Shown here one piece after another: positions 44,431 to 53,262 of a DNA stretch of 64,000 bases. Made by a program: the position numbers and the translations under genes. Each line of letters starts with the position of its first letter. Positions within the stretch are counted from its first letter, which is position 1. Below the pieces are notes generated by a model. It ran no database searches. It had not been told where the DNA came from and saw only the letters and a program-made list of their open reading frames with translations. The stretch is from Calothrix sp. NIES-4105. GTDB lineage: Bacteria > Cyanobacteriota > Cyanobacteriia > Cyanobacteriales > Nostocaceae. Where the stretch lies: assembly GCF_002368415.1 (NCBI RefSeq), contig NZ_AP018290.1, positions 2,989,614-3,053,613 on the forward strand, read 5' to 3'.

Positions 44431-45456
44431 TTAGGGGGTAAGTTTTAATAAGTAAAAATGTAATGATTTAGCAGCATCTTGCAACCAATCTTCTAATTGC
44501 AACATTTTTACTACACCATCTACTACGCTTTGATGCGTAACTTTAGTTTCTAAAAACCATCCTGTCCAATAAACAATACAACTAGCTTGTTGTAATCGCC
44601 ATGCAAATATTAGCTTCTCTACCTCTAATTGTGTAAGAGAAATATATTTAGCATACCCTGTACTAAATGCTTCTATCCTCTCCCTAGACGGGACTTGCGC
44701 GCGGTGACGAGTAAAATGGTCTAATGCTGCAACGTAGTCAAGTAATCTTAAGTCATAAGTTGCAAACTCGAAGTCTAAAATTCCAACTACTTGATTTTCA
44801 TGAACTAAAACATTTGGACATAAATAATCTGCATGAGTGGTTTGAACTGGAAGTGTTTTATATAAACTCGGCACCACTTCCATTAGTTCTGTTAAACTAT
44901 TAATAATTCGCACTCTGAGTGAGTATTCTAACTTAAGTATTTGCGGTATTTCTAACGGCACCACTAACGGGTGAATATCTTTAAGCTTACCCCAATTCGG
45001 TAACTGAGATAATTTACCATCCGTATCAAATGTAGCTAGGGCATTATGTAATTCTCCTAACGCTTGACCTGCGGCGCCTATATGAGTAAGATTGTCACGT
45101 TCGGCAGGTTGACCCAAAATCAAAGGAAGTAAAGCCGCACGCAGTACTTTACTATTTTTATTAATTGTAACTAATGTTTCACCTGAGTTACTTATTACAG
45201 GAGTTGGGACGGCAAATGATAAGTTACATGATTGTAAATGTTGTAATAATGAGTGTTCATAATGAATTTGTGCAGTTGTTGTAGTGTCGTTGTATATTTT
45301 GAAGACAAATTTACCAAGTTCCGGCGCCTCTACAAAAAAAGTTGTATTGACTGTACCCTGGTTTGTTGGTATAACTGTTGGAGTACGTAAAGACCAGTTT
45401 AAGAGTATTTCAGTTATGTCTTGTTGCGATAGTTGTAAGTTTATAGGCTTTGACAT
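44431..45456 (-). CDS. APH-family phosphotransferase, paralogue A
   Basis: A 341-aa kinase-fold phosphotransferase. The nucleotide-binding Lys lies in GKFVFKIYND, the catalytic loop is HADYLCPN and the metal motif GILDFEFATYD. Annotated relatives are often called homoserine kinase type II. It aligns nearly end to end with 48437-49456, differing most at the C-terminal tail, so the two are a duplication. The substrate is unknown. Confidence 0.87.
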   Translation of the reverse strand: MSKPINLQLSQQDITEILLNWSLRTPTVIPTNQGTVNTTFFVEAPELGKFVFKIYNDTTTTAQIHYEHSLLQHLQSCNLSFAVPTPVISNSGETLVTINKNSKVLRAALLPLILGQPAERDNLTHIGAAGQALGELHNALATFDTDGKLSQLPNWGKLKDIHPLVVPLEIPQILKLEYSLRVRIINSLTELMEVVPSLYKTLPVQTTHADYLCPNVLVHENQVVGILDFEFATYDLRLLDYVAALDHFTRHRAQVPSRERIEAFSTGYAKYISLTQLEVEKLIFAWRLQQASCIVYWTGWFLETKVTHQSVVDGVVKMLQLEDWLQDAAKSLHFYLLKLTP

Positions 45457-45490
45457 AGTATGTATAAATATTTACAAGTGTGCTAGATGC

Positions 45491-45520
45491 TTGATAAGTG
45501 CTTAAAATTCTTGATATAAT
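45491..45520 (+). promoter_or_regulatory. Sigma-70-type promoter of the kinase gene
   Basis: TTGATA at 45491-45496 and TATAAT at 45515-45520 are 18 nt apart, upstream of the start at 45552. It is the best consensus-like pair seen in this window, but only reading supports it. Confidence 0.5.
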
Positions 45521-45551
45521 ACAGCTTATGTATTAGATTGTTACTTAATTA

Positions 45552-46178
45552 ATGCAGGTGGAGTATGGCGCCATTAGAAAAATTATGCAACAACAGCAAC
45601 TAAAGCCAGCCACTCTAGATGACGTTGTGATTACGGAGGAGTTGTCCCGTAGAGCGCGCCGTCTTCCCGACTTGGAATTAGAAAATCAGGCGCTACATAC
45701 ATTGGCACGGCAACTCAATCAGCCTGAAATAATGCTGGAAAATTTGGTTGCGCTGGCGTTAGATTTGTGTCAAGCCGAAAGCGCCGGAGTCAGTTTACTT
45801 GAACAAACGCCTAGTGGTGAAGATGTTTTTCGTTGGATCGCGCTAGCAGGAGCGTTAAAACATAACAAAGGCGGTACAGCACCCTGTCATTTTAGTCCTT
45901 GTGGAATTTGCCTTTCACGTGGCGCCCCTCAGCTTTTTTCCTACCCAGCTCGATACTTTACTTATTTTCAAGAAGCTAAACCGCAGATTGTCGAAACCTT
46001 AGTTTTACCGCTCATCGCGGGTGAGTGCCAGCTTGGCACAATCTGGATTGTGTCCCATGATGAGCAGAGAAAGTTTGATCTTGAAGATGTACGGGTGATG
46101 AGCCTCGCCTCGCGGACTTTACGGCTGCTGCCCTGTTACAGAAACGAACAGTGGATTTGCTCACTACTAACAATGTAA
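45552..46178 (+). CDS. GAF-domain N-terminal part of frameshifted histidine kinase
   Basis: A 208-aa frame with a coiled N-terminus and a GAF domain (about residues 65-190; CGICLSRGAP, LVLPLIAGECQLGTIWIV). After FDLEDVRVMSLAS it loses similarity. A CCTCG unit occurs twice in tandem at 46103-46112; removing one copy continues the frame as ADFTAAALLQKRTVDLLTT into the kinase below. So it is the first part of one GAF-PAS-PAS-kinase gene, broken by a 5-bp duplication. Confidence 0.8.
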   Translation: MQVEYGAIRKIMQQQQLKPATLDDVVITEELSRRARRLPDLELENQALHTLARQLNQPEIMLENLVALALDLCQAESAGVSLLEQTPSGEDVFRWIALAGALKHNKGGTAPCHFSPCGICLSRGAPQLFSYPARYFTYFQEAKPQIVETLVLPLIAGECQLGTIWIVSHDEQRKFDLEDVRVMSLASRTLRLLPCYRNEQWICSLLTM

Positions 46179-47764
46179 TGCAAGCTGAAATTGCCGAGCG
46201 CAAGCGGGTTGAAGTCGCATTGCGTGAATCTGAAGAAAAATACCGCAGGCTGTTTAATTCGATGGGCGAAGCCTTCGCGCTGTGCGAAATTATTTTGTCC
46301 GACGGCAAGCCTTTTGATGCACAGATACTCGAAGTTAATCCTGCCCATGAGACAATGACTGGACTTACCGCAGAGAAAACAATTGGAAGAACAATCCGCA
46401 AACTAATCCCAGACATTGAGGATTGGTGGTTTGAAATATACGGACGTGTAGCACTTGGTGGCGAGACAATTCGGTTTGAAAACTATATTCCGGGTTTAAA
46501 TCGCTGGTTTGATATTTACGCTTACAAAATTGAAGAAGACGATGACAAAAAGTTTGCGTTGATTTACAGCGACATTACTGAGCGTAAACAAGCACTTATA
46601 GAACTGCACCAATCAGAGGAACGTTATCGAACGCTGTTTGATTCGATTGACGAAGGTTTCTGCGTCATCGAAATGCTGTTTGATGAAAATGACACCCCGT
46701 TTGATTACCGTTTTTTGGAAATCAATCCAGCATTTGAGAAACAAACGGGACTTCAAGGGGCGCCAGGTAAAACGATGCGTCAACTCGTTCCTAATCTCGA
46801 AAGTCACTGGTTTGAGATTTATGGTAAAGTCGCGCTGACGGGTGAACCACTTCGGTTTGAAAATGGTTCCGCAGAAATGAACCGTTGGTTCGACGTTTAT
46901 GCTTTCCGCATTGGGCAGCCGTCGAGCCGAAAAGTTGCCCTTATTTTTAAAGATATTAGCGAAGCGAAGCGCATTGAAGGTGAACGAGAAAGAATTCTGC
47001 AACGAGAACAAACAGCGCGGGAAACTGCTGAACGTGCAAACCGAATTAAAGATGAGTTTTTGGCAGTGCTGTCGCATGAATTGCGCTCGCCGCTTAACCC
47101 GATTTTGGGATGGACAAAATTATTACGCAGCGGTAAGTTAAACGAAGCAAAAACCGTTGAAGCACTTGCCACAATTGAGCGCAACGCCCAACTGCAAACC
47201 CAGTTAATCGGAGATCTGCTCGATATTTCTCGCATTATGCGCGGCAAACTGACCCTCTCGTCGGCGCCTGTAAGTTTATCGTTTGTGATTTCGGCGGCGT
47301 TAGAAACCGTGCGACTAGCAGCCGAAGCGAAAATGATTCAAATTAAAGTAATTGAAGTCAATGTTGGGCAGGTTTACGGTGATGCAGGTCGGTTGCAGCA
47401 AGTGATATGGAATCTGTTATCAAACGCCGTTAAATTTACATCTGCTGGGGGACAAGTTGAAATTCGACTCACACAAACAAACAATTTTGCCCAAATTCAA
47501 ATCAGCGATACAGGTAAAAGAGTCAAGCCTGAATTTTTACCTTACGTCTTCGAGCATTTCCGCCAAGAAGATTCCGCTACCACACGTAAGTTTGGCGGTT
47601 TAGGACTTGGGTTGGCAATTGCCCGTCAAATTACCGAGTTGCATGGCGGTAGAATTTGGGTTGAGAGTTCGGGTGAAAACCAGGGCGCCACGTTCACGGT
47701 CGAGCTGCCTCTGAACACAGTTGATACTCACAATGTGGAAACTGTTGACTTAAACATTCCTTAA
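46151..47764 (+). CDS. PAS-PAS sensor histidine kinase (C-terminal part of split gene)
   Basis: A 537-aa frame with two PAS domains (about residues 25-140 and 150-260), HisKA with the phospho-His in LSHELRSPLNPILGW and a HATPase with N box WNLLSNAVKF and GLGLGLAIARQI. The G1 box reads DTGKRVKPEF where DTGxG(I/L) is usual, so one glycine is replaced by Arg. No receiver domain or response regulator adjoins it. Together with the upstream GAF frame it was one gene. An internal start may still yield a PAS-kinase. GC content is higher than that of its neighbours. Confidence 0.85.
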   Translation: MDLLTTNNVMQAEIAERKRVEVALRESEEKYRRLFNSMGEAFALCEIILSDGKPFDAQILEVNPAHETMTGLTAEKTIGRTIRKLIPDIEDWWFEIYGRVALGGETIRFENYIPGLNRWFDIYAYKIEEDDDKKFALIYSDITERKQALIELHQSEERYRTLFDSIDEGFCVIEMLFDENDTPFDYRFLEINPAFEKQTGLQGAPGKTMRQLVPNLESHWFEIYGKVALTGEPLRFENGSAEMNRWFDVYAFRIGQPSSRKVALIFKDISEAKRIEGERERILQREQTARETAERANRIKDEFLAVLSHELRSPLNPILGWTKLLRSGKLNEAKTVEALATIERNAQLQTQLIGDLLDISRIMRGKLTLSSAPVSLSFVISAALETVRLAAEAKMIQIKVIEVNVGQVYGDAGRLQQVIWNLLSNAVKFTSAGGQVEIRLTQTNNFAQIQISDTGKRVKPEFLPYVFEHFRQEDSATTRKFGGLGLGLAIARQITELHGGRIWVESSGENQGATFTVELPLNTVDTHNVETVDLNIP

Positions 47765-48171
47765 TTTTCTACTCCTCTTAACTCCCTAGGTGACATTACT
47801 GGAATTTCAGAACCTACAAAACCAGAAGCATCACGAGTTACAATTGCATCTACCCCATGTGCAATTGCACAAGCACACTGCACTGCATCCTCAAAATCTC
47901 GAAAATTTAATGCAATCGCTTGTTCCAAAATAGTTCGCTCAACAGCACAAATGTGTAAGTCTGTCAGAACTTGAATAATTGCTTCTAAAGCTTTTTCAGT
48001 ACCTGCTGCTCTACGAACGATGTAGTAAATATTAGTAATTGTTGTTGCTGCAATAAATCCTTCTACTTCACCAGCATCAACCTTCTCAAAAAGCATTGCT
48101 GCATCCTCTACAAAAGGCTCCCGCTCTTGTAAGAAGTCAAGAACTACATTCGTATCAATCAGAACTCGCAT
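47761..48171 (-). CDS. PIN-domain toxin (VapC-like)
   Basis: A 136-aa PIN protein with the first Asp in LIDTNVVLDFL, and the later acidic residues in FRDFEDAVQCACA and VTRDASGF. It follows the antitoxin gene with a 1-nt overlap. It would be an RNase restrained by that partner. The gene is convergent with the histidine kinase and overlaps its end by 4 nt. Confidence 0.9.
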   Translation of the reverse strand: MRVLIDTNVVLDFLQEREPFVEDAAMLFEKVDAGEVEGFIAATTITNIYYIVRRAAGTEKALEAIIQVLTDLHICAVERTILEQAIALNFRDFEDAVQCACAIAHGVDAIVTRDASGFVGSEIPVMSPRELRGVEN

Positions 48172-48389
48172 TATTGGTACTTTTCTGTAAGGTAAGTGGT
48201 ATATGCTGCGACATCTTCATCCCTAGATACAATTTCACTTTTCGCAATACCCCGTAATCTTGATAAGTTTCCTTTTTTCTCCATTTGACGGGTTTCTTGC
48301 TGTAGAGATTCTAATAAACTTTGTACTAATTGCCAGCGGGCGTTAATCGGTAATTGCAACGCTTGTTTTTGTACTTCTTGCAACGTCAT
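48171..48389 (-). CDS. Antitoxin of the PIN pair
   Basis: A 72-aa protein starting MTLQEVQKQALQLPINARWQ, a frequent cyanobacterial antitoxin type. Upstream in-frame ATG codons would add 21 residues that overlap the phosphotransferase stop region; the shorter start fits family lengths. It overlaps the toxin gene by 1 nt. Confidence 0.75.
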   Translation of the reverse strand: MTLQEVQKQALQLPINARWQLVQSLLESLQQETRQMEKKGNLSRLRGIAKSEIVSRDEDVAAYTTYLTEKYQ

Positions 48390-48436
48390 TAGCTTTCTTG
48401 CGCCTAAATCAACACCATCTCGATTGTAAATCATAG

Positions 48437-49456
48437 TTACCATATTGTGCAATTTAAAAATCTAATAGTATTTTCTTGCAACCAATCTTCTAATTGCAAC
48501 ATTTTTACTACACCATCTACTACGCTTTGATGGGTAACAATATTTTCTAGAAACCATCCTGTCCAATAAACTATACAACTAGCTTGTTGTAACCGCCATG
48601 CGAATGTTAGCTTCTCTATCTCTAATGATGAAAGAGAAACATGTTTCGCATACCCCACGCTAAAAGCTTTTATTCTTTCCTTATTAGGAACTTGCTTTGA
48701 TGGACGAGTAAAATGGTCTAATGCTGCAACGTAATCAAGTAACCTTAAGTCATAAGTTGCAAACTCAAAATCTAAAATTCCTACTACTTGATTTTTATGT
48801 ACTAAAACATTAGGACATAAATAATCTGCGTGGGTAGTTTGAAATGGAAGTGTTTTATATAAGTCCGGCGCCACTTCAATTAGTTCTGTTAAGCTTTTAA
48901 TAATTCGCTCTTGCTGTGAGTATTCTAACTCAAGTATTCGGGGTACTTCTAACGGCGCCACTAACGGATGAAGATTTTCAAGATTACCCCAATTTGGTAA
49001 CTGAGATTGTTGACCATCGGTATCAAATTCAGCTAAAGCTTTATGTAATTTTCCTAATGCTTGACCTGCAGCACCGATATGAATAATATTCTCACGTTCA
49101 GCAGTTTGACCCAAAATCAAAGGAAGTAAAGCTACACGAAGTATTTTATCATTTTGATTAACTGTAACTAATGTTTCGCCTGAGTTACTTGGTATAGGAG
49201 TTGGAACGGCAAAAGATAAGTTACACGATTGTAAATATTTTAATAATGAGTGTTCGTAATGTATTTGTGCAGTTGTTGTAGTGTCGCTGTATATCTTAAA
49301 GACAAATTTACCAAGGTATGGCGCCTCTACAAAAAAAGTTGTGTTGACTGTGCCTTGGTTCGTAGGTTTAATAGTTGGGGTACTAATAGACCACCAGTGT
49401 AAAAGTATCTCAGTTATATGTTGTTCTGATAACTGTAAATTCGCGGACTTTGGCAT
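48437..49456 (-). CDS. APH-family phosphotransferase, paralogue B
   Basis: A 339-aa close paralogue of 44431-45456 with the same motifs (GKFVFKIYSD, HADYLCPN, GILDFEFATYD, HFTR). The two differ by scattered substitutions and at the C-terminal tail. Between the copies lie the frameshifted kinase and the VapBC-like pair. The duplication also includes short 5' flanking sequence. Confidence 0.87.
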   Translation of the reverse strand: MPKSANLQLSEQHITEILLHWWSISTPTIKPTNQGTVNTTFFVEAPYLGKFVFKIYSDTTTTAQIHYEHSLLKYLQSCNLSFAVPTPIPSNSGETLVTVNQNDKILRVALLPLILGQTAERENIIHIGAAGQALGKLHKALAEFDTDGQQSQLPNWGNLENLHPLVAPLEVPRILELEYSQQERIIKSLTELIEVAPDLYKTLPFQTTHADYLCPNVLVHKNQVVGILDFEFATYDLRLLDYVAALDHFTRPSKQVPNKERIKAFSVGYAKHVSLSSLEIEKLTFAWRLQQASCIVYWTGWFLENIVTHQSVVDGVVKMLQLEDWLQENTIRFLNCTIW

Positions 49457-49490
49457 AGTAAGTATAAATAAGCAGCTTCAACTTACTGTA

Positions 49491-49910
49491 TTATGGACTC
49501 ACTGTGAGAGCGCGCGTGAAAACTGCTCTAAATTTATTTTCAAATCGAGGCGGGAATAAAATTGGCGAAATATCAGCATAACTGGGGCTAACACTCCAGT
49601 CATACTCTTTAAGTAATTTTGATAGAAAAATTTTCATTTCCATTTTTCCAAACTCCATTCCTATGCACATGTGGGCGCCACCTCCGAAACCAACTAATCC
49701 GTAGGGGTCTTTTTTATCCTCCTCACGTGGGGGGGCAAATCGAGCCGGATCGAATTTCTCAGGATTTGTGTACAGCGTTGGTAATTTATGAGTCAAAGCC
49801 TGGGATAGTATTATGCCCCATCCTGGTGGAATCAAATATCCTCTATACTCAATTTCTTTGACTACACCCCGGAATAAAATTACGCCAACAGGGTTATATA
49901 GTTCGATTTT
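49491..49910 (-). pseudogene. Cytochrome P450, C-terminal fragment
   Basis: The last 140 or so codons of a P450 are present. They include ELYNPVG (49904 region), KEIEYRGYLIPPGW, FDPARFAPP and the heme-binding FGGGAHMCIGMEF, whose Cys ligates the heme iron. The first two thirds, with the I-helix, are missing and the homology stops just before the sequence at 49961-49992 next to a tnpB fragment. It resembles the CYP120/CYP51-like bacterial group. Confidence 0.8.
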
Positions 49911-49960
49911 GCATAGTCAAATATAGTCAGACATGGTTTTCTATAATAGATAACTGCCAT

Positions 49961-49992
49961 TTCTTCACAAAACCTTATAGAAGGATTGAAAC
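49961..49992. repeat. Orphan CRISPR-repeat-like unit
   Basis: The sequence ends GGATTGAAAC, has an inner CCTTATAGAAGG dyad and an overall length of about 30 nt, all features of cyanobacterial CRISPR repeats. It occurs once, at the 3' end of the tnpB fragment, with no second unit or spacer found. It may instead be the end hairpin of the TnpB element. Confidence 0.3.
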
Positions 49993-50003
49993 TTAATTCT
50001 TAC

Positions 50004-50723
50004 TTAGAAGGGAGTCACCATTTTGAGTGCATGACCTTCTAAATTTACCTTCCTGGGGGTAACTAACACCTCACTATTCCTTATCCCGAAGGCTTCAGGA
50101 AATGCTTTTTTTAGGATGTTGTAACTGCCGTTGACATCGGCATTTATAGCAATACCATTCTGCGAAATATACAAACCTCTTTTTACTCGTTTACCGGATG
50201 CTACCCAGTCTACAGGTTTAGAATTATATGTTGGAATAAAATCATTATCTAAAAAGCTTGCCTTGCTGGTGTAGGATTCTTCTTGAATAATTACTTGAAT
50301 CCCTTTCATAGCAGCTTTATAGGTGAGCAGTTCAATTAATTGTGCATGAGGAATCTGCACAAAATTCTGATTGTTAACTGCTCCTATATTAATACCATTC
50401 TTCCAACCCTTGTTTTTTCCCAGCACTAGTTTACTAACTCCTAATTCTGCTAAAAGATTAATTACGTAAGTCGATGCTCTATGCAAATAATCTCTAACTT
50501 TGTGGTTTCTATAAGTAGTAAACCTCTTTAAACGTTTTGAACTGTTGTTGCCATTCTCTGAAGTAATTGCCGCGCGCTTTGAATTATAGAACTGGTTTAT
50601 TGACTTTAACGGTCTACCATTAATGAGAACTGGACTAAAACCAGGCACATTTGAAGTTATAGCCATCAAGTTATTAACACCAAAATCTATTGCTGCAATT
50701 GAATTGTTATCGGATTCGGTCAC
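50004..50723 (-). pseudogene. tnpB: TnpB (IS200/IS605 type), 5'-truncated
   Basis: The RuvC-type catalytic part (239 aa) of TnpB: the first Asp in IAAIDFGVNN, the Glu in IQEESYTSKASFLD and the last Asp in INADVNGSYN. No CxxC zinc-finger pair. The N-terminal wedge and REC parts are missing; the same frame continues open to about 50793 without a start (VPKLDHYVLEIVYEI), then meets hemJ sequence. It aligns with the full-length TnpB at 57127-58392. Confidence 0.8.
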
Positions 50724-50793
50724 ATCAGGGATTTCGTAAACTATTTCTAAAACGTAATGGTCAAGTTTTGGTACAATGCGGGATTGACAGTAC

Positions 50794-51066
50794 TTATTTA
50801 TTGACCCAAGTTTGCTTTAATACATCTGGTTCAGTAGAGATAATTCCAACCGCCATTACAATTGTGAATAGCATCGCTGGCATCATAATAAGATTGTACA
50901 GCAGCTTTTCTATGCGGCTATATTCTTGCTTTAATGCGGTTTTTACAGGCTCTTGTCGTTCAGATGCTTCAATATGGTATATAAAAAGACGCGGTAAATA
51001 AAATAAGCCTGCAAACCACGCCACGAAACCAACTATGTGAAATGACTTGAACCATAGGTATGCCAT
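50794..51066 (-). pseudogene. hemJ: HemJ protoporphyrinogen oxidase, 3'-truncated
   Basis: The first 90 residues match HemJ: AYLWFKSFHIVGFVAWFAGL, FYLPRLFIYH and the KLLYNLIMMPAM helix. Full HemJ has roughly twice the length and more membrane helices. The frame stops at QTWVNK, where tnpB sequence begins. The enzyme oxidises protoporphyrinogen IX in heme/chlorophyll synthesis; an intact copy must exist elsewhere. Confidence 0.85.
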
Positions 51067-51171
51067 AACTTTCTTAATGTGAGTTACTTCTAGACATTAA
51101 GAAAAATAGTAACTAAAGTAAAGTAGCTACCGTTTAGTAACTAACTAACCAAAAGAAACTATTAGGCATTT

Positions 51172-51513
51172 ATGACTGAGCCAAAATGTTGCCCGCTAGA
51201 GATACTCTTAAGTCAGCTTGCTGGGCAATGGACGCTTTATATTTTGTGGGTTCTGTACACAAATGGTTCTCTGCGCTTTGGTGAACTAAGACGCAAAGTT
51301 GACGGAATATCAACAAAGGTTCTTACAGATAGACTACGAATGCTAGAAGAAATTGGTATGCTTCATCGGCACCATGAACCAACAATTCCACCGCAAGTAA
51401 CCTATACATTAACAGAGCGGGCAAAGGAGTTATCTGGAGCGCTGGACAATCTTTATCAAATCGCTGTGCATTGGTACGGTGATGGAGAAAAACGAACAGA
51501 GCTTAATTCTTGA
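51172..51513 (+). CDS. HxlR-family HTH regulator
   Basis: A 113-aa winged-helix regulator. It has the Cys-Cys-Pro start CCPLEILLSQLAGQWTLYIL, RFGELRRKVDGISTKVLTDRL and VTYTLTERAKEL. The N-terminal Cys could sense redox or electrophiles, as in this family. It is divergent from the truncated hemJ with about 105 nt between, where its operator probably lies. Confidence 0.9.
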   Translation: MTEPKCCPLEILLSQLAGQWTLYILWVLYTNGSLRFGELRRKVDGISTKVLTDRLRMLEEIGMLHRHHEPTIPPQVTYTLTERAKELSGALDNLYQIAVHWYGDGEKRTELNS

Positions 51514-51640
51514 TGAGGGTTTAAAAGAAATCTCCATCAATTACAACAGTTCGGAAGTATATGAGCTACTTTCGTTATAATTTCAGTTTTTAAATAAATT
51601 ATGGTATAATTATAGTACATATATTCAAAACGTAAAACTA

Positions 51641-51814
51641 ATGAAATATCCTCTGCATACAGTTTCACAGCCTGTTGTTGGTAGTGAAGCTGAAAAAATA
51701 ATAAATGCCATTAAATCGGGTGAATCGATTAGTAATCCAGCGATAATAGCGACAGCCAAGAGAATTGCTGAACGTCGTAAACGTCGTAGGGATGTTCATG
51801 CCACCGAGCGGTAA
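51641..51814 (+). CDS. Small Arg/Lys-rich protein, possible antitoxin
   Basis: A 57-aa open frame, MKYPLHTVSQPVVG at the start and RIAERRKRRRDVHATER at the end. It ends 23 nt inside the GNAT gene, in a different frame, so it is coupled with it. An AT-rich stretch with TATAAT (51605) precedes it. It could be the antitoxin of a GNAT toxin, but the family is not recognised. Confidence 0.5.
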   Translation: MKYPLHTVSQPVVGSEAEKIINAIKSGESISNPAIIATAKRIAERRKRRRDVHATER

Positions 51815-52379
51815 GTTTTCAGGTATTAATTTTGCTGAATTTCCAGTAGAAAAATTCACGTCTGAATTGAGCGGGTTAGGTCAAGGTTTTCGATGTAATA
51901 GACCAGAATTTGTTACGTACTGGAAGCAAGGGCGAGTCCAACGAGACATTAACGCATTGCTTTGCCAGTGCTGGGTTATTAAACACGGTGATGCACTTGC
52001 TGGTTATATTACTCTTTTTGCGGATAAATTATCTGTTGGCGAACGTTTGCTTCAAGAGGAAGGGGTACAATATCAAACTTTTCCGGCAGTTAAGATTGGG
52101 TTATTAGCAGCTGACAGCAGAGCAAGGGGAGCAGGTCGTCGTTTGCTTGAATGGTCTTTAGAATATATAGCAATAGATTTGGCTGAGTCCTTGGGAGTGC
52201 GCTTTGTAACTGTTGATGCTCTTTACGACCCTGATACTAACCCACCATACGATGCATCTGGTTTCTACAAGCAGTTCGGGTTTAACTTCGTTAACCCCAA
52301 TGAAGTCTTACCTTTGTCTGTACCTTACCGCACAATGTATCTTGATATCAAGCCAATTATGGATTTACTGGTTGGATAA
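51792..52379 (+). CDS. GNAT N-acetyltransferase, possible TA toxin
   Basis: A 195-aa GNAT starting at ATG 51792 with GTAGGG upstream. The acetyl-CoA loop is LAADSRARGAGRRLLEW, preceded by IGLL and followed by VTVDALYDPDTNPPY and FYKQFGF. The protein resembles TacT/AtaT-like acetyltransferases in size and in being coupled to a small upstream basic protein. Could also be an ordinary acetyltransferase. Confidence 0.82.
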   Translation: MFMPPSGKFSGINFAEFPVEKFTSELSGLGQGFRCNRPEFVTYWKQGRVQRDINALLCQCWVIKHGDALAGYITLFADKLSVGERLLQEEGVQYQTFPAVKIGLLAADSRARGAGRRLLEWSLEYIAIDLAESLGVRFVTVDALYDPDTNPPYDASGFYKQFGFNFVNPNEVLPLSVPYRTMYLDIKPIMDLLVG

Positions 52380-52595
52380 AGTATTGATCAAGATAAAATG
52401 CCTTTGGTTGAATTACTCTTGAAAGTATAGCCGCAAATAAACAAGCATCAACTTTTTGATTTCAGAGATTCAGTTGCTTATGAAAAGCCCTCTTCACGGC
52501 TCTTTCGCTAAGTCTAGCAGTGGATTGATTGCATGTTTCCATTTTTGGATTGATGGTATAAAGTTTATGAGCTATTATAATAATGATTCTTATTA

Positions 52596-52853
52596 TTGGT
52601 TAAAAGCTTTGTGGAACTTGCTCCACCTCACTTACCTAGCAAAACTAGCCTAGCAATTATTGGCGCCGGACCTCATGCATTAACGCTTGTCACACATCTG
52701 CTACAGAAACGTGCCAAAATGCGTTCTAAATTTGTAGTCCTTGACCCTAGTGGCAAACGGATGAGTCGATGGCGCCAGCAATTTGCAGCATTAGAGATAC
52801 CTCATTTACGCTCCCCAGCAGTATTCAACAAGCACGAAACGGTGGGTCAATGA
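52596..52853 (+). pseudogene. FAD/NAD(P)-binding oxidoreductase, N-terminal fragment
   Basis: 85 codons carry the FAD motif LAIIGAGPHALTLVTHLLQK and SRWRQQFAALEIPHLRSPAV, as in FAD-dependent SidA/IucD-like or L-lysine-monooxygenase-like proteins. The frame stops after HETVGQ; the remaining 300 or more residues are absent. Confidence 0.7.
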
Positions 52854-52890
52854 CACCAGAAATTGGTATACAACTGCGGCGCCAAGTACG

Positions 52891-53262
52891 TTATGGCAAC
52901 GCTGCTATTGTTACCAATCCACCAAAAATACCTTGAATTTGCAACTGATATCCTTCAATTAGACCCATCCCAACCAAGGGATCTGTTTGTGACTCATCGA
53001 CCTCAATAATCCTGGCTTGACCGTCCCAGATTATAGATGCTTCGTACACATCAAATATGCACAAGCTGCCATCGCCTAAAATACCCTCTTGACGGGCGTA
53101 CCAAGTAAGAGCAAGAGATGTAACAATAGCGGGTGGTAGAGTCAGAAAGCCTGTATATCCAGTGTCAATAACTGCTTGAATTTCTTGTTGCTGCTGTCGG
53201 GAGCCAAGCACAACCAATTGCACGATTGCTTCTCGGTTGTCATTTACGTTTCCAATAATCAT
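52891..53262 (-). CDS. Clan AA (retropepsin-like) aspartic protease family protein
   Basis: A 123-aa single-domain protein with the active-site D-T-G in AVIDTGYTGFLTLP. The start at 53262 overlaps the upstream gene by 4 nt (ATGA). A longer upstream frame is not needed. Such proteins would dimerise to form an active site. The partner is the hypothetical gene upstream. Confidence 0.8.
   Translation of the reverse strand: MIIGNVNDNREAIVQLVVLGSRQQQQEIQAVIDTGYTGFLTLPPAIVTSLALTWYARQEGILGDGSLCIFDVYEASIIWDGQARIIEVDESQTDPLVGMGLIEGYQLQIQGIFGGLVTIAALP

Noticed and set aside
49961-49992. CRISPR array
   Set aside because: Only one repeat-like unit; no second unit, spacers or cas genes.
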